Below, piece by piece: positions 25,808 to 33,844 of a stretch of DNA of 64,000 nucleotides. Under the pieces are notes generated by a model. It was given only the letters and a program-made list of their open reading frames with translations. It made no database searches and had not been told where the DNA came from. The stretch comes from JAGVSZ01 sp963747775 (lineage in GTDB: Bacteria; Pseudomonadota; Gammaproteobacteria; Burkholderiales; SG8-39): NCBI GenBank assembly GCA_963747775.1, contig CAVVGT010000001.1, positions 124,001 through 188,000 of the forward strand. Reading direction: 5' to 3'. Numbering within the stretch: the first letter of the stretch is position 1; each line of letters begins with the position of its first letter. The translations under genes were made by a program, and so were the position numbers.

Positions 25808-28168
25808 ATGAAAGTCGACGTGATCGGCGGCGGTCCCGCCGGCCTGTACTTCGCGATCCTCATCAAGAAGAGCCGGCCGGACGCGCGCGTCGAGGTCGTC
25901 GAGCGCAACCGCCCCGACGACACGTTCGGCTTCGGCATCGTGCTGTCGGACGACACGCTCAACAACCTCCGGCAGGCCGACGAGCCGAGCTACCGCGACA
26001 TCGCGGCGAGCTTCGCCTACTGGGACGACATCTACGTCCACTACAAGGGCCGCACGCTCGCCTCCTCCGGGCACGGCTTCTCGGGGCTCGGCCGGCTCAA
26101 GCTGCTGCAGATCCTGCAGGCGCGCGCCGCCGCGCTCGGCGTCGGCGTGCGCTTCCGGACCGAGGACCCCGGGCTCGCCGCGCATCGCGACGCGGACCTG
26201 ATCGTCGGTGCCGACGGCATCAACAGCGCGGTGCGCAATGCGCTGAAGGCGGAGCTCGGCGCCACCGTCGAGATGCGCCCGAACCGGTTCGTGTGGTTTG
26301 GCGCGAAGATGACGCTGCCCGGATTCACCTACAGCTTCCGCGAGAACGAGCACGGCATCTGGAACCTCCACACCTACATGTACACGCAGGGGGAATGCAC
26401 GTTCCTGGTGGAGACGACCGACGACGCGTTCAAGGCCGCCGGTCTCGAGGTCGAGAACGAGGACCGCTCCGCCGCCTACATCGAGCGCGTCTTCGCCGAA
26501 GAGCTGCACGGGACCCGGCTCCTCAGGAACCGCTCGTTCTGGCGCCAGTTCCCCGTCGTGCGCTGCAAGACGTGGCACCACGACAACGTCGTGCTGCTCG
26601 GCGACGCCGCGCACACCGCGCACTGGTCGATCGGTTCGGGCACCAAGCTCGCGCTGGAGGACGCGATCGCGCTGCACCAGGCGGTGATCCGCCACCCGGC
26701 CGACGCCCGCGCCGCGCTGCGCGCCTACGAGAGCGAGCGGCGGCCGGAGGCGGAGCGCATCCAGCACTCGGCCAACACCTCGCTCGTGTTCTTCGAGAAC
26801 GTGCGCCGCTTCTGGCACATGGAGCCGGTGCAGTTCAATTTCGCCTTGATGTCGCGCTCGAAGCAGATCACTTACGAGAACCTGCGCAAGCGCGACGCTG
26901 CAGTGATCGGCGCGATGGATAACTGGTGGGCGAAACACGTCGCCGCCGCGGAGCGCATCAGGCTGGCGCGCGACTTCAAGGCGCCGCCACCGCTCTTCTC
27001 CCCCTTTCATCTGCGCGACATGCACGTGCAGAACCGCGTGGTCGTCTCGCCGATGTGCCAGTACTGCGCGGTCGACGGCACGCCGACCGACTGGCACTAC
27101 GTGCACTACGGCTCGCGCGCGGTCGGCGGCGCCGGGCTGCTGTTCACCGAGATGACCTGCGTTGCGCCGGATGCGCGGATCACGCCCGGCTGCACCGGCC
27201 TGTACGCGCCCGAGCACGTCGCGGCGTGGCAGCGCATCGTGCAGTTCGTGCACGTCCACACCGACTGCAAGATCGCCCTGCAGCTCGGCCATGCCGGGCG
27301 CAAAGGCTCGACGCAGCTCGGGTGGGAGCAGATGGACCGGCCGCTCGCCAAGGGCAACTGGCCGGTGATCGGGCCCTCGCCGCTGCCGTACTTTTCCGAC
27401 GTGTCGCAGGTGCCCAGGGAGATGACGCGCAAGGACATGGCGCGCGTGCGCGACCAGTTCGTCGCGGCGGCAAAACTCGGCATCGGGTGCGGCTTCGACA
27501 TGCTCGAGCTGCACATGGCGCACGGATACCTGTTCGCGTGTTTCCTGTCGCCGGTCACGAACCGCCGCACCGACGACTGCGGCGGCAGCCTCGCAAACCG
27601 CATGCGCTTTCCGCTCGAAGTGTTCGACGCCTGCCGGAAGGTCTGGCCGAAGGCGAAGCCGATGTCGGTGCGCGTCTCGGCGACCGACTGGATCCCCGGG
27701 GGCAACACCGGCGACGACGCGGTCGAGATCGCCCGCGCCTTCAAGGCGCACGGCTGCGACCTGATCGACGTGTCGACGGGGCAGACCGATCCGGCGTCGA
27801 AGCCGATCTACGGGCGCATGTTCCAGGCGACCTTCGCCGAGCAGATCCGCAACGAGGCGGGCATCGCGACGATGGCGGTCGGCGCGATCACCACAGCGGA
27901 TCAGGTGAACACGCTCGTCGCGTCGGGTCGCGCCGACCTGTGCGCGCTCGCGCGGCCGCACCTCGCGGACCCGTACTTCACGCTCCACGCGGCCGCCGAA
28001 TATCAGGCGATGGGCTACCCGATCGAGGGCGTGTCCTGGCCGAAGCAGTACCTCTCGGGGCGCGACCAGCTCTACACGCTCGCCCAGCGCGCGCGCGCCG
28101 ACGCGGAGAGCAAGCCGGGGCAGGTCAGGCCGCCGAAGCCCGACGTGCCGGGGAAGAAGGCGGCGTAG
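25808..28168 (+). CDS. Bifunctional FAD monooxygenase/OYE-type oxidoreductase (salicylyl-CoA 5-hydroxylase or 2-aminobenzoyl-CoA monooxygenase/reductase type)
   Basis: A 786-residue two-domain flavoprotein. Residues 1-385 are an FAD aromatic hydroxylase with GGGPAGLY at 7-14 and GDAAHTAHWSIGSGTKLALEDA near 263. From about residue 396 an Old Yellow Enzyme-type FMN domain begins (NRVVVSPMCQYCAVDG) with the substrate-site HAGRKGS and FDMLELHMAHGYL. This fusion is known from salicylyl-CoA 5-hydroxylase and 2-aminobenzoyl-CoA monooxygenase/reductase, which act on CoA-activated aromatics. GCGAGGAGC precedes the ATG. It lies next to a MarR regulator, a flavin reductase and a NicX-like dioxygenase. 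Confidence 0.85.
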   Translation: MKVDVIGGGPAGLYFAILIKKSRPDARVEVVERNRPDDTFGFGIVLSDDTLNNLRQADEPSYRDIAASFAYWDDIYVHYKGRTLASSGHGFSGLGRLKLLQILQARAAALGVGVRFRTEDPGLAAHRDADLIVGADGINSAVRNALKAELGATVEMRPNRFVWFGAKMTLPGFTYSFRENEHGIWNLHTYMYTQGECTFLVETTDDAFKAAGLEVENEDRSAAYIERVFAEELHGTRLLRNRSFWRQFPVVRCKTWHHDNVVLLGDAAHTAHWSIGSGTKLALEDAIALHQAVIRHPADARAALRAYESERRPEAERIQHSANTSLVFFENVRRFWHMEPVQFNFALMSRSKQITYENLRKRDAAVIGAMDNWWAKHVAAAERIRLARDFKAPPPLFSPFHLRDMHVQNRVVVSPMCQYCAVDGTPTDWHYVHYGSRAVGGAGLLFTEMTCVAPDARITPGCTGLYAPEHVAAWQRIVQFVHVHTDCKIALQLGHAGRKGSTQLGWEQMDRPLAKGNWPVIGPSPLPYFSDVSQVPREMTRKDMARVRDQFVAAAKLGIGCGFDMLELHMAHGYLFACFLSPVTNRRTDDCGGSLANRMRFPLEVFDACRKVWPKAKPMSVRVSATDWIPGGNTGDDAVEIARAFKAHGCDLIDVSTGQTDPASKPIYGRMFQATFAEQIRNEAGIATMAVGAITTADQVNTLVASGRADLCALARPHLADPYFTLHAAAEYQAMGYPIEGVSWPKQYLSGRDQLYTLAQRARADAESKPGQVRPPKPDVPGKKAA

Positions 28169-28177
28169 CGTGCAGCG

Positions 28178-28690
28178 CTAGCCGGCGCGGCGCCGCGACT
28201 TTGCGCGTGTCGTCGCCCGACCCGCAGGGTCCGCCGGCGCCCGCGCGCCGAGCGTGCGCAGGATCGCCTTCAGCGCCGCGACGTCCTTGGCCGGGAAAAC
28301 GGCAAGCGTCGCGCGCTCGTGGGCCTTCGCCTGCGCGAGGAGCGGCGCCACCAGGGCGCGCCCGCGCGCGGTCTCGAACACCAGTGTCCGCCGTCCGTCG
28401 GTTTCGTCGCCGCGGCGCTCGACCAGCCCGGCGCGCTCCATCCGGTCCACGAGCTTGGTGAGGGTCGGCTGCTGGGCGAGGACGTCGCCCGCCAGCTCCC
28501 CGATGGTGAGCCCGTCGCCGTCGGAAAGCGTCGCGAGCACGCGCCACTCGGTCGACGACAGCCCCGCCGCGCGCACCCTGGCCTCGAAGTCCTTGTACAC
28601 CGCGTAGTTCGCCTGCCCGAGCAGGTAGGAGAGGTAGTCGCGGACGAAGGTTCGGCCCGCGGCGGCGCGGCGCGATCGATGATTTTTCAT
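28178..28690 (-). CDS. MarR-family transcriptional regulator
   Basis: A 170-residue winged-helix regulator. The DNA-binding part runs from LSSTEWRVLATLSDGDGLTIGELA through QPTLTKLVDRMERAGLVERR and the wing DGRRTLVFETARG. Such proteins usually repress divergent catabolic genes and release DNA on binding an aromatic or CoA ligand. It starts at ATG 28690. The 138-base gap to the flavin reductase contains a near-perfect palindrome that is its likely operator. It ends 9 bases from the convergent monooxygenase gene, in the middle of the cluster it probably controls. Confidence 0.85.
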   Translation of the reverse strand: MKNHRSRRAAAGRTFVRDYLSYLLGQANYAVYKDFEARVRAAGLSSTEWRVLATLSDGDGLTIGELAGDVLAQQPTLTKLVDRMERAGLVERRGDETDGRRTLVFETARGRALVAPLLAQAKAHERATLAVFPAKDVAALKAILRTLGARAPADPAGRATTRAKSRRRAG

Positions 28691-28731
28691 GGAACCGGAG
28701 TTTAGCCCCGCAGGGCGCCGCGCGGGACGGC

Positions 28732-28759
28732 TTGATTTACATGAAATTTCATATAACAT
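28732..28759 (+). promoter_or_regulatory. Promoter with embedded MarR-type operator
   Basis: ATGAAATTTCAT (28741-28752) is a perfect 12-bp palindrome, extended to 18 bp (28738-28755) with one mismatched pair. It fills the spacer between a -35-like TTGATT (28732-28737) and a -10-like TAACAT (28754-28759), 16 bases apart. A protein bound here would block the rightward operon, and the site is also close to the regulator's own start, allowing autoregulation. Confidence 0.6.
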
Positions 28760-28828
28760 GCGGCAACCGGGCGCCGTGGCAGACGCCGTAGCAGAATGAG
28801 TCCCGGGCAGACCGGCCAGGAGGCCTCG

Positions 28829-29335
28829 ATGGCGGACACCCCCGCCACCTTCGACGCGCGCGAGTACCGCAGGGCGCTCGGGACGTTCCCGACCGGCGTC
28901 GCGGTGGTGACCACGCGCGCGCCGAGCGGCGCGTTCGTCGGGCTCACGATCAACTCGTTCTCGTCGCTGTCGCTCGAGCCGCCCCTCGTGCTCTGGGCCC
29001 TGAAGCTCGGCAGCCCGAGCCTCGGCGCGTTCGATCGCGCGCAGTACTTCGCGGTGAACATCCTCGCCGAGGACCAGGTCGAGCTCTCGAAGCGCTTCGC
29101 CTCGCCGGTCGCGAACAAGTTCTCGCACCTCGAGGTCCACGCCGGAATCGAGGGCGTCCCGCTCATCGCCGGCTGCGCCGCGCACCTCGAGTGCCGCGCC
29201 GCCGCGCGCCACAACGGCGGCGACCACGTGCTGTTCATCGGGCACGTCGAGCGCTTCGGCTACGATGCGCAGAAGCGACCGCTCGTCTTTTTCTCCGGCA
29301 AGTACCTGACCGCCGGCAGCGACATCACCTCCTGA
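28829..29335 (+). CDS. Flavin reductase family protein (FMN-binding split barrel)
   Basis: A 168-residue protein of the HpaC/DIM6-type flavin reductase family: FPTGVAVVTTRAPSGAFVGLTINSFSSLSLEPPLVLWAL at the N-terminus, FAVNILAEDQ and the C-terminal HVLFIGHVERFGY. It uses NAD(P)H to make free reduced flavin for a separate monooxygenase. The start at 28829 is preferred over ATG 28796 because CCAGGAGG sits seven bases ahead of it. It is the first gene of a rightward operon with the NicX-like dioxygenase, the alpha/beta-hydrolase and the acyl-CoA-dehydrogenase-fold protein. The last of these is its most likely flavin-using partner. Confidence 0.88.
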   Translation: MADTPATFDAREYRRALGTFPTGVAVVTTRAPSGAFVGLTINSFSSLSLEPPLVLWALKLGSPSLGAFDRAQYFAVNILAEDQVELSKRFASPVANKFSHLEVHAGIEGVPLIAGCAAHLECRAAARHNGGDHVLFIGHVERFGYDAQKRPLVFFSGKYLTAGSDITS

Positions 29336-29342
29336 GGTACCC

Positions 29343-30389
29343 ATGCTCCGCGAACGCGTGGAAGGGAAATGGATCGACTGTTTCGCCGAGGTCTTCGGGC
29401 GGTGCGGCGCGAAAGCCGACGATCCGGTCGCGATCCTGTCGGAGTCTCAGTCGCGCCCGGTCAACGTCGAGCTCGCGGAGCTCGGGCTGCACCGGCTCGG
29501 GTGCAAGCCGTTCCACCTCGTGGTGCCGAGCCCGCGGCTGGCAGCGCCGGCACCGGTGCGCTCGACCGGCGCGAGCGATGCTTTGCAGCGGCTCGGCCCG
29601 GTCGTGAGCGCGCTCGCGCAGTCGACGTTCGTCGTCGACCTGACCGTCGAGGGGCTGCTGCATTCGGTCGAGCTGCCCGACATCCTCAAGGGCGGTGCGC
29701 GCGTGCTGATGGTCTCGAACGAACACCCCGAGATCCTCGAGCGCTGCATGCCCGATCCCGCGCTCGAGCCGAAGGTGCGCGAGGGCATGCGGCTGCTCAA
29801 GGGCGCGCAGCGGATGCGCGTGACTTCGCCGGCAGGCACGGACCTCGACATCGGCCTCGTCGGCGCGCGGGTCGGCGGCGTGTGGGGCTATACGTCGAAG
29901 CCGGGCACCATCGCGCACTGGCCCGGCGGCATCTGCCTCGCGTTCCCGTCCGCGAAGTCCGTCAACGGCACGCTGGTGCTCGCCGACGGCGACGTGAATC
30001 TGACTTTCAAGCGCTACATTCGCGCGCCCGTAACGCTCCGCATCGAGAACGACTACGTGCGCGCGATCGAAGGCGGCGGCATGGATGCCGACATGATGCG
30101 CGAGTACTTCGCGGCCTGGGGCGACGCGGACGCGTATGCGGTGTCGCACGTCGGCTGGGGCATGAACCCCGGCGCCCGCTGGGACGCGATGACGTTCTAC
30201 GACCGGCGCGACTTCAACGGCACGGAGCTGCGCGCGTTCGCCGGGAACTTCCTGTACTCGACCGGCGCAAATGAAGTCGCCGGGCGCCATACGCTCGGGC
30301 ACTTCGACCTGCCGCTGCGCCACTGCACCGTCGCGCTGGACGGGAAAGTGGTCGTCGACACGGGGCGGCTCCTGCCGCCGCTCGCATGA
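29343..30389 (+). CDS. NicX-like 2,5-dihydroxypyridine dioxygenase family protein
   Basis: A 348-residue protein closely resembling NicX, the Fe(II) enzyme that opens 2,5-dihydroxypyridine in nicotinate breakdown, and the related M29 aminopeptidase fold. The C-terminal half has the family pattern ADGDVNLTFKRY, AVSHVGWGMNPGARWDAM and LGHFDLPLRHC. His269, His320 and Asp322 occupy the positions of the known iron ligands in NicX, so ring-cleavage chemistry is plausible. The gene follows the flavin reductase by seven bases, and its stop overlaps the next start. The substrate could be a dihydroxypyridine or another amino/hydroxy-aromatic made by the neighbouring monooxygenases. Confidence 0.8.
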   Translation: MLRERVEGKWIDCFAEVFGRCGAKADDPVAILSESQSRPVNVELAELGLHRLGCKPFHLVVPSPRLAAPAPVRSTGASDALQRLGPVVSALAQSTFVVDLTVEGLLHSVELPDILKGGARVLMVSNEHPEILERCMPDPALEPKVREGMRLLKGAQRMRVTSPAGTDLDIGLVGARVGGVWGYTSKPGTIAHWPGGICLAFPSAKSVNGTLVLADGDVNLTFKRYIRAPVTLRIENDYVRAIEGGGMDADMMREYFAAWGDADAYAVSHVGWGMNPGARWDAMTFYDRRDFNGTELRAFAGNFLYSTGANEVAGRHTLGHFDLPLRHCTVALDGKVVVDTGRLLPPLA

Positions 30390-31168
30390 GCGTCCCCGCG
30401 CACCTCAGCCGCGGCGCCGGTGACACCGCCGTCGTGATGCTCCACGGCGTCGGCGGCGGCGCGGCAGCCTGGAGGCCGCAACTCGACGCGATCGCGGCCG
30501 CCGGCTATCTCGCGGTGGCGTGGGACGCGCCCGGGTACGGTGCAACGGCTGCGGTCGAACCCTATGACATGGCAAACCTCGCGCGCTCGCTCGAGAAGCT
30601 CCTCGACGCGCTCCCGGTGCGGCGGCGCGTGCTGATGGGACACTCGATGGGCGGCATGGTGGCGCAGGAGGCCGTCGCCGCGTTCGCGCGGAAGGTCGAC
30701 GGGCTGGTGCTCTCCGCGACCAGTCCCGCGTTCGGCAAGGCCGACGGCGCGTGGCAGCAGGCATTCCTCGCGCAGCGGCTCGGTCCGCTCGATGCCGGGC
30801 GCGCCATGGCCGACCTCGCGCCCGCGCTCGTCGCCGCCATGGTGGGGCCCGATGCGGAACCCGCCGGCGTCAAGGTCGCGACCGAGACGATGGCGCGCGT
30901 TTCCGGCGAGACCTACCGCAAGGCGCTGCACGCGCTCCTGCCCTTCGATCGCCGCGAGGCGCTTGCCTCGATTCGCGTGCCGACGCTGGCGATCGCGGGC
31001 GAGCACGACTCGACCGCGCCGCCCGCCGTGATGGAAAAGATGGCCGCGCGCATCGCGGGCGCCGAGTACCGCGTGCTCGCCGGCTGCGGCCATCTCGCGA
31101 ATCTCGAGCGCCCGCGCTCGTTCAACGACGTCGTGCTCGCCTGGCTCGGGCGGCACTTCGCAGGCTAG
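30386..31168 (+). CDS. Alpha/beta-hydrolase (NicD / enol-lactonase type)
   Basis: A 260-residue cytosolic hydrolase with the oxyanion region HGVGGG (residues 20-25), nucleophile elbow GHSMGG, acid in AGEHDSTAPP and catalytic His in GCGHLANLERP. It belongs to the 3-oxoadipate enol-lactonase / NicD group. The ATGA overlap with the NicX-like gene shows translational coupling. In nicotinate catabolism the analogous enzyme NicD deformylates the NicX product, so this gene may hydrolyse the ring-opened product here. That role is inference from context. Confidence 0.8.
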   Translation: MSVPAHLSRGAGDTAVVMLHGVGGGAAAWRPQLDAIAAAGYLAVAWDAPGYGATAAVEPYDMANLARSLEKLLDALPVRRRVLMGHSMGGMVAQEAVAAFARKVDGLVLSATSPAFGKADGAWQQAFLAQRLGPLDAGRAMADLAPALVAAMVGPDAEPAGVKVATETMARVSGETYRKALHALLPFDRREALASIRVPTLAIAGEHDSTAPPAVMEKMAARIAGAEYRVLAGCGHLANLERPRSFNDVVLAWLGRHFAG

Positions 31169-31185
31169 AACCCCAGGAGGTCCCG

Positions 31186-32463
31186 ATGTCCGCCCAGCTC
31201 ACGCCCCTCAGGCAATCCGCCTCCGGCTACGTCCCCCCGCCGATCGTCGGCGAAGGCTTCGCGCTCTCCGAGCTGCAGCGCGAGCTCCTCGCGACCGCGG
31301 CCAGGCTGGGGCGCGAGAAGTTCGCCCCGCGCGCGGCGCAGTACGACCGGGACGCGACGTTTCCGTTCGAGAACTACGACGACCTGCGCGCCGCGGGCCT
31401 GCTGAAGATCTGCGTGCCGAAGCAGTACGGTGGTCTCGGCGCCGACTTCCCCACGTACGCGATGGTCGCGGCCGAGATCGGCCGGTACTGCGGGGCGACC
31501 GCGCTCACCTGGAACATGCACGTCTGCACGACGCTGTGGAGCGGCATTCTCGCCGACGAGCTCGACCTGACGAGCGAGCAGCGCGAGGAGCACGAGCGCC
31601 ATCGGAAGATTCACTTCGAGCGCATCGCCAGGGACGGGAAGGTCTACGCGCAGCCTTTCTCCGAGGGTTCGGCGGCGGCAGCCGGCAAGGCGCCCTTCGG
31701 CACGCTCGCCACGAAGGTCGACGGCGGCTGGGTGCTCAACGGCAAGAAGATCTTCGCCTCGCTGTCGGGTGCCGCGGACTACTACGGCGTCCTCTGCACC
31801 GAGGACCGGCCCGATCGCTCGATGCGCGACACGCTCTATATGGCGGTGCCGGCCGATGCGCCGGGCTTCTCGATCACCGGCGAGTGGGATCCGCTCGGCA
31901 TGCGCGGCACGGTATCGCGCACGCTGCTCCTCAAGGACGTGTTCGTCTCCGACGACGCGCAACTCATGCCGCGCGGCGCGTACTACCAGGCCGCGTCGCG
32001 CTGGCCGCACATGTTCTCGACGCTGTCGCCGACCTACATGGGGCTCGCGCAGGCCGCGTACGACTTCACGATCCAGTACCTGCGCGGCGAGATTCCCGGC
32101 ATGCCGCCGGTCAAGCGGCGCATGTATCCGACCAAGCAGATCGCGGTGGCGGAGATGCGGATCAAGCTCGAGCAGACGCGCGCGCTCTTCCTGCGCGCCG
32201 CGGGCGAGGCGAAGATCGATCCGACGAAGGACGAGCGCCTGCGCTGCTACGCCGCGCACTTCACGATCATGGAGAGCTCGAACGACATCGCGCGCCTCGC
32301 GATCCGCACCTGCGGCGGCCAGTCGATGCTGAAGAGCCTCCCGCTAGAGCGCATCTATCGCGACAGCCGCTGTGGCTCCCTGATGCTGCCGTGGACCGCG
32401 GAGCTGTGCCTCGACCGGATCGGGCGCGAGGCGCTTTACGAAACGGGCGAAGTCGACGACTGA
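31186..32463 (+). CDS. Acyl-CoA-dehydrogenase-fold flavoprotein, possibly a two-component monooxygenase
   Basis: A 425-residue protein of the acyl-CoA dehydrogenase fold, starting at ATG 31186 behind CCCAGGAGG. The N-terminal helical domain (KICVPKQYGGLGADF), middle beta domain (GGWVLNGKKIFASLSGAADYY) and C-terminal helices are recognisable. However, the segment where most acyl-CoA dehydrogenases carry the catalytic base (a YEGT-like motif) reads RCGSLMLPWTAELC, without a Glu at that point. Flavin-dependent monooxygenases of this fold (DszC/HpaB-like) also lack that base and need a flavin reductase, which is present upstream. Dehydrogenase activity with a base elsewhere remains possible. Confidence 0.75.
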   Translation: MSAQLTPLRQSASGYVPPPIVGEGFALSELQRELLATAARLGREKFAPRAAQYDRDATFPFENYDDLRAAGLLKICVPKQYGGLGADFPTYAMVAAEIGRYCGATALTWNMHVCTTLWSGILADELDLTSEQREEHERHRKIHFERIARDGKVYAQPFSEGSAAAAGKAPFGTLATKVDGGWVLNGKKIFASLSGAADYYGVLCTEDRPDRSMRDTLYMAVPADAPGFSITGEWDPLGMRGTVSRTLLLKDVFVSDDAQLMPRGAYYQAASRWPHMFSTLSPTYMGLAQAAYDFTIQYLRGEIPGMPPVKRRMYPTKQIAVAEMRIKLEQTRALFLRAAGEAKIDPTKDERLRCYAAHFTIMESSNDIARLAIRTCGGQSMLKSLPLERIYRDSRCGSLMLPWTAELCLDRIGREALYETGEVDD

Positions 32464-32543
32464 GCCAGCGCGGGGTGTAAGGCGACGGGAGCGATGGCGA
32501 CGAACGGGGGAGCGTCCTCAACCCGACCCCGAAAGGAACCGCC

Positions 32544-32702
32544 ATGCTCGCGAAACTGACCGCCCTCTCCCTCGCCCTGTTCATCGGCGCGATTGCCGCG
32601 CTGCCCGCATCGGCCAGCACCGACGATCCGTCGAGCCCGTTCTACCTGCTCCCGACCAAAGCCCGCGGCACGACGCTGCAAGCCCTCGGTTCGCGCGAGT
32701 AG
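32544..32702 (+). CDS. Small secreted protein, 52 residues
   Basis: A short frame with GAAAGGA ahead of ATG 32544. The product starts MLAKLTALSLALFIGAIAALPASA, a textbook signal peptide with an ASA cleavage site, leaving about 28 mature residues (including STDDPSSPFYLLPTKARG). It has no cysteine in the mature part and matches no family I know. It sits between the acyl-CoA-dehydrogenase-fold gene and the convergent enolase-superfamily gene. The good ribosome binding site and signal peptide argue that it is real. Confidence 0.5.
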   Translation: MLAKLTALSLALFIGAIAALPASASTDDPSSPFYLLPTKARGTTLQALGSRE

Positions 32703-32726
32703 TACGGCACCACCGCCATCGCGCAC

Positions 32727-33821
32727 TCAGTCGGCGCGATACCGCTCGATCACGCCCGGATCCGGATCGCACCCGAGGCCCGGGTCGGGCGGGACTGCGA
32801 GCGCGCCGTCGACCGGATCGAGGATCGCGCCGAAAAGCTTCGCCTCCGGCCAGAGATAGAAGCATTCGAACCGCGACGGCTCGCCGTACGCGGCGAGCAG
32901 GTGGAGCGTGGCGAGGGCACCCGGACCGAAGTAGGGCGAGTGCGGCGCGAGACGGACGTTCCGCGCCTCAGCGAGCGCCATCACCTTGAGGAACTCGGTG
33001 ACGCCGCCGACTTTGGTCACCGAGGGTTGCGCGTATTGCACCGCGCCCGCGTCGAGCATGGCCTCGAATTGCGTCGCAAAGCAGAGGTTCTCGCCCGCCG
33101 CGATCGGGATGCCGCTCGCATTCCCGACTGCGCGCATCGCGCGGAAGTCCTCGGGCGGGAACACCGGCTCCTCGAGCCAGAGGAGCCCGTGCTCGCGCCA
33201 GCGCAGCGCCATGCCGATCGCCTCGCGCGCGCGCCACTCGCAGTTCACGTCCACCGTCAGCGGCACCTGCGGCGGCACCGCGTGGCGCCCCGACTGGACC
33301 GCGGCGTCGTCGACCTCGTGCAGCTTGATCGAGGTGAAGCCCTCGCCGAGCGCCCGCTCGCAGTACTGCGCGACCAGGCGTGGCTCGGCATACCGCAGCA
33401 GGCTCGCGTAGCACGGAATTCGCGTCCGGCGCGCGCCGCCGATCAGCCGGTGCAGCGGCACGCCCGCCGTTTTCCCTGCGATGTCCCAGAGCGCGATGTC
33501 GAGCCCCGAGAGCGCGAAGGCGGTGATGCCGAATCGCCCGAAGATGTGGAGCTGTCTCTGGACCTTCGCGTGCAGGCCGCCGATGTCGGCCGCGTCGTGT
33601 CCGACCGCGAGCGGCGCGACCATGTCGCGTACCGCCGCGACGACCGCGGCCCGGCAGGTGTACGCGAACGCCTCACCCCAGCCGACGAAGCCTGCATCGG
33701 TCTCGATCCGCACCAGGCAGAAGTCGAGCTTCTTCCAGCTGCCGGTGCCGAGCTTGAAGGCCTCGGCGCCATAGGTGAACGGGATCGCGAGGGGGATCGC
33801 TTCGACCCGAGTGATTTTCAT
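32727..33821 (-). CDS. Mandelate racemase / muconate lactonizing enzyme family protein 1
   Basis: A 364-residue enolase-superfamily enzyme. Metal ligands are visible at Asp191 (DVNCEW), Glu217/218 (WLEEP) and Glu244 (AAGEN). The first catalytic strand has Lys166-x-His168 instead of the usual Lys-x-Lys, and His294 (APHSPYFGPG) could be the second base. The Asp that normally pairs with that His is replaced by Ser267 (QPSVTK), which is unusual. Such enzymes dehydrate, racemise or cycloisomerise carboxylates. It lies 23 bases after a paralogue on the same strand, forming an operon. Confidence 0.85.
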   Translation of the reverse strand: MKITRVEAIPLAIPFTYGAEAFKLGTGSWKKLDFCLVRIETDAGFVGWGEAFAYTCRAAVVAAVRDMVAPLAVGHDAADIGGLHAKVQRQLHIFGRFGITAFALSGLDIALWDIAGKTAGVPLHRLIGGARRTRIPCYASLLRYAEPRLVAQYCERALGEGFTSIKLHEVDDAAVQSGRHAVPPQVPLTVDVNCEWRAREAIGMALRWREHGLLWLEEPVFPPEDFRAMRAVGNASGIPIAAGENLCFATQFEAMLDAGAVQYAQPSVTKVGGVTEFLKVMALAEARNVRLAPHSPYFGPGALATLHLLAAYGEPSRFECFYLWPEAKLFGAILDPVDGALAVPPDPGLGCDPDPGVIERYRAD

Positions 33822-33844
33822 GCCTGATTTTCTCCGCCGGACGT

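Noticed and set aside
24614..27988. Very long open frame on the minus strand opposite the bifunctional monooxygenase
   Set aside because: It is Arg/His/Ala-rich without family motifs and lies opposite a well-recognised enzyme. Such shadows are expected at this GC content; similar ones at 1573-3612 and 55625-58609 were rejected for the same reason.
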